Assembly (NCBI GenBank): GCA_015680685.1
Contig: MNCI01005810.1
Location: 1,283,140-1,347,139, forward strand
From: Gnetum montanum
Lineage: Eukaryota; Streptophyta; Gnetopsida; Gnetales; Gnetaceae
DNA length: 64,000 bases
Reading direction: 5' to 3'
Below, piece after piece: positions 45,826 through 54,544 of this stretch (position 1 is the stretch's first letter; every line of letters starts with the position of its first letter). Both the position numbers and the translations under genes were made by a program. The notes under the pieces were generated by a model that was not told where the DNA came from, made no database searches, and saw nothing but the letters and a program-made list of their open reading frames with translations.

Positions 45826-47787
45826 ATGTCTCTTTCACAAGACTATGACAATGCAACAACTAGTAAGGCAATTCATTGGAGAACCAAGGAATTATACGAT
45901 GATGAAGATAAAGTTTGGAGGACCCAATCTGATGTAGGGGTCTCCTATGAGCATAAACGTAAACAACATCATCCCAACTCACAAATTTATAACATACCTA
46001 GTGACGATGAACCACTACTGGCCACTACAAGCCTAACAAAAATACAAGAGGTTGTTCAAATATCCCGTAGGCATTGTAAGGAAAGCTATCTACCCAGGCT
46101 TGACTTAAACAACTTTTCTAAGTTTTCAGGAGGCTATGATTTCGATCCGCAACATCATCTACAAGCCTTCTACAATGCCTGTGTATGGAACAACACTGAT
46201 AATGGATGGAAAAAACTTAAGCTCTTTCCTATGACACTCATTGGCCACGCAAAAGTATGGTATAGGTCCTTAAAACCAAAATTAATCCAACATTGGCTAA
46301 AAATGGTAGAACTCTTTAATGAAAGATATCAAACTTATGCAAGAGTGTCAGCCTTGAGGAAACAAATTCAAGAATGGAAACAAGAGCAACATCAACCCTT
46401 GGACATGGCCTTAGAAAGATATTATGCATTGTTAAACAAATTCCCAGGCCATGCGTTCTCTGAGGAAAGGCTAATGTATCACATCATAGATGGGCTCCGT
46501 AATGAAATAAGGGAAACCCTAGGGATATATTCCCAAGGCGAACTATATGAACTACGAACCCATCAACTCCAAGAGCTTATCAAGCAGGTAGCAAAAGAAG
46601 AAGGAGAAATGGCTAGATGGGAGAATGTTGAAAAATCTCAATAGGACCAAAATCTTACATCCACAAAGGTCCATAATCTGAAAGAGGAGAAATCAACTCA
46701 ACTCAAGGAGGTGGAATCATCTTTGCCAACACTACAATCATTGGATTTAGTTGAGGTAAAGATCAATAAGATGATGAAATGGATGCATAAAAAATGCAGA
46801 GAATATGCCAACACTATTGGAGGTAGAGTCATGACGAAACAAGAAGTAGGACAAAATACCCTTAGACAATCAGAAAGAAGGGTTGAAAAAAATAAGAGCT
46901 CAACTGCCAATCATATGTATCAATGCAACATTTTCCTATATGATCACCCCAAGGGCCATTTATAGGAGCATTGGGGAAGAGTGTTACATCTAGAGTTCAT
47001 ACAGAAATATTGTGTTCAATCATAGTGGCAATAATCCCAATCGTGGGGNAATATTGTGTTCAATCATAGTGGCAATAATCCCAATCGTGGGGGAGGCCAC
47101 CCTCAAACTAGGTACACCCTTCGCACCATCCAAACCTAAGTGCTTATCAAGTTCAACATCCTATTTCCCCAACTAGGTCAACATCCTCTATCTTTCCAAA
47201 TTATTATTATTCTCCTCAATACTATCAACCCATATCCTCTCCAATAGAACCACCACCTCATGTACATTATACTTCTTCTTAATTTTAGCATTCTCATCCT
47301 TCACCTCCTTCTACATTGCCACCAACTATACCAGAATAGTTTGCACCACAGTAACAACCCAAAAATATTACTTGTGGTTTTGCTGACAATAGCAATGGGA
47401 ACTCTCCTTAACATCGAAGATAACCCTTCTTTTGGCATGACTGAAAGAAGGGAAAGCACAATTCTAAGCCCACTGCATCCTCCAACTCAGCACAAGTTCA
47501 ACACTATGGTGCATCTTCCTCTTTGAACCCAATGCCTCATGTTACCTTATCAGGGATGCCACTCAATACTCCAACAACTAGGAAGCCCAATGAATATAGC
47601 CACATGGGGAGACATGTTGATCCTTGCATACCATCTCATGGTCACAAGTGATAGAGTGGGTCAACCACTCATAAATAGACTACATCTTAAAAATTGCCCC
47701 ACTATTCCTACCATAATCAAGTGTGTGAACCCCAATGTGGTAAGTATGACTGAGTCCCAATATTTCCAACATGCAAGGTGTACCACC
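45826..47787 (+). pseudogene. gag of element 5, best-preserved copy
   Basis: ATG 45826 opens 272 codons without a stop (to 46644). The N-terminus (MSLSQDYDNA) is followed by a capsid core with F-S-G-G-Y-D-F-D-P-Q-H-H-L, L-F-P-M-T-L-I-G-H-A-K-V-W-Y and a second helical part with Y-Y-A-L-L-N-K-F-P-G-H. It ends E-G-E-M-A-R-W-E-N. After the TAG homology goes on: coiled Lys/Glu-rich region (46711-46965), zinc-knuckle-like C-N-I-F-L-Y-D-H-P-K-G-H-L (first Cys kept, second lost), Pro/Tyr linker, up to the Tat insertion. A 43-bp duplication around the N at 47049 and a 43-bp one around 45776 look like assembly artefacts. A protease segment is not seen. Confidence 0.8.
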
Positions 47788-48342
47788 TGAAATCGTCGGT
47801 CTCCGGCCGGAAGGAAACAGAGGCCGTGGGATCACAGGACGAGCACAGATGACCCTACCTTCACCTGAGGGTGAGCTGGAATGCATGAAGGCAAAGTACC
47901 TTGGGTGATCCACACGTGGATCAGACAAGGATTTCCCCGAATGTATACCGAAGTGCTACACGCTAGGTTATGCATAAACGGCGTGACGAGCGTAAATGAG
48001 AGCGTAAACAGCATAACAGATGTGGACAGGGCATAAATGTAAACGAGCGTAAATAGAAACACATGCAAGAAATTAGCGTAAACTATAAACAATGGTATTA
48101 CAGAGTCAAAGTACAGTGCATCGGTCTAACATAGTTGTGATGGAACACAAGGTGGACGAAAGGCCCCGGTGGATGCAGGGATGACTCGGCTGGTTCACAC
48201 GGTAGGCGGAGCGTAGAGACTGTGTGCACGACATACAGGGCTTTCCAACATAAGAGGGTTTTAGCTCCGGTGCGTAGCGTAATTGCTCCTGGGTATGCTC
48301 TAGGATTTTTTGCCAACCGACTTGGACGAAGTGGAGAATCGG

Positions 48343-48354
48343 GGCTTTTATACC
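48343..48354 (-). promoter_or_regulatory. TATA box of the Tat LTR
   Basis: GGTATAAAAGCC on the minus strand, directly downstream of the palindrome-rich U3. Transcription would start about 30 bases on, near 48315. It drives the full-length genomic RNA from the 5' LTR copy; here it is in the 3' LTR. Confidence 0.7.
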
Positions 48355-48439
48355 GGTTGTTACGCTAGACTTGGATTAGGAGACACGTGGCGCATTGACC
48401 GCGTGTATAAAATTTACAAATATACAACATATTACATCT

Positions 48440-48815
48440 GCTGGGCGTATACGCTGCATCAGGCTGACGTATACGCTGGGCGTATATGATGGACATGTTG
48501 GGCGTGTGTGAACTTAGGTGGAGATACTATGGACGTTGGGCGTATACGCTGGGCGTATACTCTGATGGATGCTGGGCATATACACTGGGGCGTATACGCT
48601 GATGGTTGCCGACTTGCTTCAGTTCTTGCTCTTCAGTGTTGTCTTCATGCTGTCTTTGGAGATTTCATCGTCGGGCATATGCATCTGTTGTACCTGCCAA
48701 GCGTACATGTAAGGCGTGTACATCAGGTGTGTAAGTTGGATGTCTACACTGGGCATATACGCTACGCTATGGATGTCGGGCGTAGACGCTAGGCGTATAC
48801 GCTGGTACTGCATAC
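48440..48815. repeat. GCGTATACGC palindrome array in LTR U3
   Basis: At least a dozen full or near copies of the perfect palindrome GCGTATACGC, often as GGGCGTATACGCTG, at irregular spacing of about 15-40 bases. The motif is the same on both strands, so no orientation is assigned. The array lies 90-460 bases upstream of the TATA box and also recurs in the antisense gene and the leader of the same element. Confidence 0.85.
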
Positions 48816-48946
48816 TTAGTGAAAATTAAGCATTTTGATCCCTAAGTTGCAATGCGTGACACAAAATGTAGCCATGGTTGTCCGTGGGTCCCAGGGACCT
48901 GCTTTTTTCTGGGGAAGTACCAAGATCGAAATTTTGTGGTGTTTCA

Positions 48947-48960
48947 TCGGCCTCTCTTTG
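48947..48960 (-). other. polypurine tract of the Tat element
   Basis: CAAAGAGAGGCCGA on the minus strand ends exactly where the LTR starts with TGAAACACC. Element B has CAAAGAGGATCCAA in the same place. Plus-strand priming site. Confidence 0.7.
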
Positions 48961-50390
48961 TTCACGCTTGGAGGAATCGACTCGAGAAGCGTCGACAAAG
49001 AAGTGCAAAACACCACAAGAAACTTGATATAGACTTTGTTCTTTGCCACTTGACTAGACGTCATCGCACCGTGTTCAGTAGTACATGAGATTGAAAAAGT
49101 AAAATTTGTAGCTAGTAGGAGGAAAGGGATTGTGGGGATTGGTGATTGCCCAAGGAATTATGCTAGGGAAATGGGATGCTCGGGTGTGCAGCATGCTAGT
49201 CCTCGTCAATAGCCATTGTTTAGCAGACTCAAAATTCAGACATGCGATGTGCGTCCTTTGGCAGAATAAGGCTCTTGGTTAGTATTCAAGAGAACTTGTT
49301 GGCAAGACCAAAGTGATGGGAGGATGTGTTACATTCTTTGGAGGAACAGGGCCCATGATTAATGTTTAGGGGGGGCCTGTTGGCGGATAGCCAAAGCCAT
49401 GCAACTGGATGCTTCTTGACCATTTTGGGACATGAGTACTTGGTTTTGAGATAGCTGCCTTCCCGCCTGGGGGCTTATATGGGAAGTGCCAAGGGTCTCG
49501 TTCCCATTTTTTTTTAGAAATATTTTGGAGGTTTGCGTTGATCGTGTACTCATGCTTAGGTGCCAGGCTGTGTGTTGCAACTGTTGTAACGTGTTGCAGT
49601 GTGTAACAGTGTGCTTAAAGTTTTGAATGTATTTGGTGTATCGGAGGTTGGTAAACAGATAGTGAATATACCGGGAATGAGAATGTACTAGTGAATGGTT
49701 TGATTTAGTCCCACCATGTGTGCTGTGAACATTGTCCCATCTTGCTGCTTACGATGAGATGCATTCTTGTGCGAAAACCTTGGGGTGTCATCCTGCAAAC
49801 ACAAATCCAAGGAGACAAGAAAATCATAGGTGAATAAGCGAGCTCAAATTTGAACGGCTGCAGATGGAACAAAAATACTGGAGGAGATTCTGATCACTAT
49901 GTATGAATGTCGGCAGCGTTGATGAGATTATGTGCCGGTGAGCGATGTAGTGATTCTGATGAATGAGTGTGGCTGTGAAGTGAAGAGCCAGAGGTGAACG
50001 TGCCAGTTTATAGTCTTAGCGGACTATCATGGGTTAGTTTTATGTTGTAACCCGTTGGACATTACCTATTTAGCATCGTGGTAGACGTTACGTTGCTAGT
50101 TTCGACTCTTAGCGGATCATGCAGAGGTAAACTAGTTTATAGTCTTAGCAGACTCGGATGGTTGTGACGGTGGCAGTTTACTATCATGCCAGATGAGTGC
50201 TAGTTTATCGTCATTGCGGACACTGTGGGGTATCAGTTTATTGTCATGATGCCAGGACAATTGTGGTGTTAGTTTTAAGTCATAACCCAGGACTATTCTG
50301 TGGTATCATTTTACCGTCATGATTCCAGGACGAGCTGTGGTATTAGTTTATAGTCGTAATTCTAGGACTTGCACATACCTGAGCTTGTAC
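48961..50390 (-). other. 3' untranslated region of the Tat element
   Basis: No coding region between the integrase end and the polypurine tract. The part next to the integrase (49990-50375) is a repeat block; the rest is unremarkable. A G-run at 49366 on the plus strand looks like a polypurine tract but is in the wrong orientation for this element. Confidence 0.6.
49990..50375. repeat. AGTTTATNGTC repeat block after the integrase
   Basis: About eight diverged units of 40-55 bp containing TAGTTTAT(A/C)GTC followed by AT(T/G) and GGACT. Related units lie at 53960-54075 and 59165-59440, so the same repeat separates the modules of the element. Confidence 0.7.
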
Positions 50391-51480
50391 TCAAACGTAA
50401 AATAGTTTTAGGTACAAGTGATTGGTCAGATTGGCAAGTTCGTTTCCTTCCACGTCAGCTAGCTTGAATGCTCCATTGTCAAATGCTTTAATAACCAAGT
50501 AAGGCCCTTCCCAGTTAGCTGAGAATTTGTCCGGGTGTTCCCGAACAGCTTTAAGCACAAGGTCGCCTTCTTTGATAGGGTTCTTGTTGAGGTTATGCCG
50601 ATGTCGTTGCCATTGTTGTTTTTGGTACCATTCGACCTGATCGAGTGCGTGTATGCGTTCCTCTTCCACTGAGTCCAAGTCGATGATGCATAGATCATTA
50701 TTCTACCCATCATCGTGGAGTCTGGAGAGTGTGATCCTTAAAGATGGTACCTGTAATTCCAAAGGTAAAATAGCTTCTAAACTGTAAACAAGACTATATG
50801 GTGTTTTACCTATTGAAGTTCGGTGCGTAGTACGGTATGCCCACAATGCATACACTAATTGTTCGTGCCACTTTCTTTTGCTCTGGGTAAGCATTTTCTT
50901 AAGTACTGCAATAATCGTCTTGTTTGTTGCTTCCACTTGTCCATTGCTCTGAGGATAGTAAGGGGATGAAAACGAGTGTTTGATCCCCAGACTGTCACAA
51001 AAGGTTTGGGTTTCGGCACTGCTAAATTGTGGCCCGTTATCAGTGATGATTGTCATGGGAATGCCGAAACAGGTTACAATGTTTTCGAGGATGAAATTGC
51101 ATACATGTTTAGATGTAGTTTTTCGAAGTGGAGCAGCTTCTACCCACTTTGTAAAATATTCGATTACGGTTATGATGAAACTATGCCCTACAGAAGATGA
51201 GGGTGTTATCGGGTCAATAAGGTCCAATCCCCACTTTTGAAAGGGCCATGTGATTTGTGTTGTATGCAACTCGTTTGGGAGGACATGTATTAGATTACTA
51301 TGTTTTTGGCAAGTGCTACATGTTTTAACCTTGGAGGCCAATAGTAGCCTAAGCGTCTGATTTTTGTTGCCATGGCTTTTGGCGCTATGTGTCCTCCGCA
51401 TAGTCCCTCATCTACCTGATCAACAATAGCTTGGGCATCGGTACTATTGACGCATGTTAGCAATATGCCTTCATAGGATC
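50391..51480 (-). pseudogene. integrase of the Tat element (nearly intact)
   Basis: The zinc-binding region starts near 51480 (G-G-H-I-A-P-K-A-M, G-Y-Y-W-P, then C-S-T-C-Q-K-H after a frame change at about 51390). The open catalytic core (51401-50703) has all three acidic residues: W-G-L-D-L-I-D, I-I-T-D-N-G-P-Q-F and N-G-Q-V-E-A-T-N-K. The C-terminal region (50713-50391) is in a shifted frame: I-K-E-G-D-L-V-L-K and W-E-G-P-Y-L-V, the GPY/F module, and no chromodomain, as expected for Tat. It inserts the cDNA into the chromosome. Two frameshifts are the only visible damage. Confidence 0.88.
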
Positions 51481-51604
51481 AACGACATAGTGTGTCCCCT
51501 ACCAGAGTATACTGCTTAGAACATTTCCGCACGGCATCTTTCTATGCATTTGTCAGATGTCGAGGTGTTTCGCCGCATAGAAGGTATTCTTTTATGTCAT
51601 CATA

Positions 51605-52267
51605 TCATTCTACTGCGTGTGTTGTAGTAACAGATGCAATTGGCAACGTGTCGAGAGTATCGGTCATCGGTTTGGCACAATTGATTACAGAGCTTGGTAA
51701 TGCGTGGAACATGTCTGGCAATATTTTTAATGCTAATGTGGCTAACACGTCTGCGATGTTGTTATCATTTCTAGAAACGTGTTGCACATCGATGTTTTCA
51801 AATCGTCTCATTAGGTGTTTTGCCAAGTCGCAGTATGGTTGTAAGTGTTGGGCCTTACATGTATAGACGTTTGTGACTTGGTTTAGGACTAGTTGTGAGT
51901 CTCCTCTGACTACAAGCTATGTGATGTCTAAAGCCAGTGCTGCCACAAGGCCTCTAAGGAGACCTTCATACTCTGCTATGTTGTTTGTACAATGAAAGTC
52001 GAAATGATAAGCAAAGGGTCGGATCTCCCCAGAGGGATAGGTGATGACAGCGGTTGCACTTCCTCCTCGAGAGGTGGATGCTCCGTCAAAGTTTAGGATC
52101 GCATCGTAGTCGTTGGGTGCTGTATCTATAGCGCTTATATTCTCATCTGGGAATTCTGGCTCTATAGTCACTTGATCACGTGTTGGTGATGTAGCCATTT
52201 GGTTTGCTATGGCTTGACCCTTGACTGATGATTGCACTACGTAGTATAGGTCAAACTCAGCTATCAT
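51605..52267 (-). pseudogene. second, archaeal-type RNase H (aRNH) of the Tat element
   Basis: It lies between the ordinary RNase H and integrase. The catalytic set is complete: L-N-F-D-G-A-S-T-S-R-G-G (Asp), N-N-I-A-E-Y-E-G-L-L-R-G-L (Glu), V-V-R-G-D-S-Q-L-V (Asp) and N-N-I-A-D-V-L-A-T-L-A (Asp). This matches ribonuclease HI of the archaeal/plant type, which Tat elements acquired in addition to their own RNase H. The frame is open from 52267 to 51917, has one stop before V-V-R-G-D, then is open again from 51826. It would remove RNA from the hybrid during replication; the older RNase H domain is then free to degenerate into a connection. Confidence 0.88.
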
Positions 52268-53880
52268 GGCTTTCCACCGGGCTATTCAACTTGTTTCGTA
52301 GATGTTCCCTGTTATGGCTCTTAGCACATTATCCTTGCAAATTATGTAAACTTGGTTACGGAAGAGGTAGTGTCACCATTTTCTTAAGGAAAAGACCAAA
52401 GCTAAACATGATTTCTCTACGTCATTGTACCTTTTCTCATGGGCTACTAATGCATGGCTCAAGTAATATACAGGGACTTCAGTTCCGTCATCTTGTTTCT
52501 GGCAAAGCATAGACGCAATTGACGATTCCGACGTGGCAAGGTAGATGTAAACCGGTTTATCATTTTTGGGTAGGTAAACTGTAGGTAGTCGGGCAAGTGC
52601 TATTTTGATGTTCTTGAATGCTTCTTGGCATTGTGGAGTCCATTCAAAATGGACGTTTTTATGTAACAGGTGGTTCATAGGTTTTAGTTTGTCTGTCAAT
52701 GTTTCTATGAAGCGCCTGATAAACTGCAATCTACCTTGTAGACCTTGAAGTTCGGTAAGGTTGCCCGGTGGTTTTAGGTTTGTTATGGCTTTAACCTTAT
52801 CGGGTTCTACCCGTATCCCTGCTTCTGAGGCTATAAATCCGAGCATTTTTCCTATTTTGACCCCGAAGACACATTTTTTTGGATTAAGTCTTAGTTCATA
52901 CTTCAAACAACGTTTCAATACTAAGTCGAGATCTTGTACATGTTGTTCTTCCATTTTTTATTTAACTACAATGTCATCCACGTAATTGTTGAGCAATCGT
53001 CGCATGTAATCACTAAAGATAAATGTCATCGCTCTTTGATACATAGCTCTAGCGTTCTTGAGATCAAAGGGCATCATTGTATAGCAAAAGGTTCCCCATG
53101 GTGTCATAAAGGTTGTCCTAAGTTGATGTTCTAGGTTGATACGTATTTGATTGTATCCTGAAAAGCCATCCATAAAAGACAATAAGGCGTGCCCAGCAGT
53201 TGAGTCAACAAGTTGATCGATGCTGGGTAGAGGAAAATCATCTTTTATGGTTGCAACATTTAGATCTCGGAAGTTAATGCGTAAGCGAATGCTTCCGTTT
53301 TTTCTTTGGGACAATGACCATGTTGGACACCCACTCGATGTAATCAATAGTCCGAATGAAACCGGCTTGATAAAGCTTGGTGATCTCATTGCGAACTGCC
53401 AATGCCACCTCGGGTCTAACCTTTCGTGCCTTTTGTTTTACCGCTCTTAATTTCGGGTCAAGAATAATGTTGTGTTGGACAATTCTAGGGTCTAACCTGA
53501 GCATGTCCGTATAGGACCAAGTGAAGGCTTTCATATTTTCCCTAAGCACATTCTCGATGTCTTTGGCCAAGTTCGGCTGTAATAGCGTGCTTAATTTTAA
53601 TTATTTGATTTCCCCATCAGGCATGGTAATGGGGGTTTCGGCCAATGGGTCTTCGGTAATACTCTTGGCTTCTATGTCCAGGAATTTTGTCATACCTTCG
53701 TAATCGTCTGTTTTCTACTGTGTTGAGGCTATCACTACGTCGTCCGTTGGTGAACTCAAGTTGATGAGATTTATGTTAATGTCTTGTGCAATTTTTCCAT
53801 ATGGTCCGTCAATGATTAACGGTGCGGTTAAATGCTGGCAATCCATTGACCTTGCTCCTGCCAATAAACAGAGAGCTGAA
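52268..53880 (-). pseudogene. reverse transcriptase and first RNase H of the Tat element
   Basis: The upstream part from about 53860 has D-G-P-Y-G-K-I-A-Q-D and the pre-RT segment M-K-A-F-T-W-S-Y-T-D-M. RT: M-V-I-V-P-K-K-K, then after a one-base shift at the A-run about 53297, R-L-R-I-N-F-R-D-L-N, F-M-D-G-F-S-G-Y-N-Q-I, M-M-P-F-D-L-K-N-A and N-Y-V-D-D-I-V-V-K with the catalytic YVDD intact. After a TAA at about 52955, 52954-52373 gives the connection and first RNase H (Y-I-Y-L-A-T-S-E-S-S-I: the catalytic Asp is replaced), ending L-V-F-S-L-R-K-W. A possible splice acceptor TTTATTGGCAG lies at about 53858-53868 on the minus strand, where Ogre-type introns end. Confidence 0.85.
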
Positions 53881-53959
53881 TAAGAGAAAGGGGGAACGTT
53901 CTATGCCTTTTGGTAATTTTAAACTATGTGTACATGCATAATAGTGGATTGTCGTCACA

Positions 53960-54075
53960 CCAGGACATATGGCAGTTTAAGGCCTTACCGAGCCACAAGT
54001 GGCAGTTTAAGGCCTTACCGACCCGTCACTGGGTTGGGAAATGGCAGTTTAAGGCCGTACTAGGCCTGAATTGGG
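53960..54075. repeat. GGCAGTTTAAGGCC repeat block between RT and the antisense gene
   Basis: Three copies of GGCAGTTTAAGGCC(T/G)TAC at about 53971, 54001 and 54044. The reverse complement (GTAAGGCCTTAAACTGCC) resembles the repeat that follows the protease in element B. Confidence 0.8.
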
Positions 54076-54239
54076 TTTACACTAGAATGTTCAGCGTAAA
54101 CATGTGAAATGGGGTCCATAGGGGAACTAGGACGTAATAATCTCTATTTTTAATAATTTTTTTTAATTATTAGTTTTATTTTCTGGGCAAATTTAGCGAA
54201 AACTAAGTGAAAAGGCACAAAATGGCAAAAAGGAGCAAC

Positions 54240-54310
54240 GATGGCGTAAACGGCGGCATCAGCGTTAGCGGAGAGCTATATAAAGAAGGTGGGGGGTTTC
54301 ATTTGTTTCT
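54240..54310 (+). promoter_or_regulatory. promoter of the antisense gene
   Basis: GGCGTAAACGGCGG and CAGCGTTAGCGG precede the TATA box CTATATAAAG at 54276-54285. Transcription would start near 54310. The first ATG in the right frame is at 54545, after a leader studded with GCGTAAAC/GCGTAGAC motifs. The motifs are those of the element's own LTR. Confidence 0.65.
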
Positions 54311-54544
54311 TACTTTGAATCATGAGCATAAGCGATAGAGCGTAAACTGTCAAAGCATAAGCGTAAACTATCGTGCCCTGGCGTAAGCCTAAATTTAATC
54401 GTGAGCATAGACGCCGAAGAGTAACCCTTAGCGTAGACGCCCAACACTAAACCCCAGCATAGATGTGGAGTGTAGGGTTTCAGGTGCCGGTGTAGACAGT
54501 CCTTCTCAACGTAAACTTGTGCGATCAGCATAAAGGATGCCGAG

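Larger units (their letters stand above)
44779..47787 (+). mobile_element. Athila-like element 5, cut by the Tat insertion
   Basis: A 5' LTR, tRNA-Asp-type primer site and the best-preserved gag of this family. The sequence stops at 47787, where a Tat LTR in the opposite orientation begins with TGAAATCG. The remainder, including its 3' LTR, should lie beyond the other end of the Tat element, outside the window. This gives the order of events: chromovirus first, then element 5, then the Tat element. Confidence 0.85.
47788..48946 (-). repeat. 3' LTR of the Tat element
   Basis: The 5' end on the minus strand is TGAAACACCACAAAATTTCG at 48946, right after a purine tract; the 3' end is GACGATTTCA at 47788. 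The start is shared with element B (TGAAACACCACCAAAAATTC). U3 (about 48355-48946) carries GCGTATACGC palindromes, then the TATA box GGTATAAAAGCC; R/U5 (47788 to about 48320) has spaced GCGTAAA motifs. The length of 1,159 bp rests on the polypurine tract and the shared start, because the partner LTR is not in the window. Confidence 0.75.

Noticed and set aside
45719-45937. Ile-rich frame with repeated IIIIIVIKSHINS
   Set aside because: Product of an (AAT)n microsatellite and the assembly duplication around the N at 45776.
48508-48792. 94-codon open frame on the plus strand with repeated residues
   Set aside because: It is a by-product of the GCGTATACGC palindrome array in the LTR; the repeated amino acids follow the repeat, and a promoter/U3 role explains the sequence better.
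48440-48815. CRISPR-like repeat array
   Set aside because: The motif is only 10 bp, spacing is irregular, there are no spacers of constant length and the context is a plant retroelement LTR.
49355-49385. G-run followed by CTGTTGGCGG as a polypurine tract and LTR start on the plus strand
   Set aside because: The surrounding element is on the minus strand and has a better-supported tract at 48947-48960; no matching LTR is seen.
51492-51866. 124-codon plus-strand frame
   Set aside because: It overlaps the archaeal-type RNase H and integrase start on the minus strand, which have clear catalytic motifs; shadow frame.
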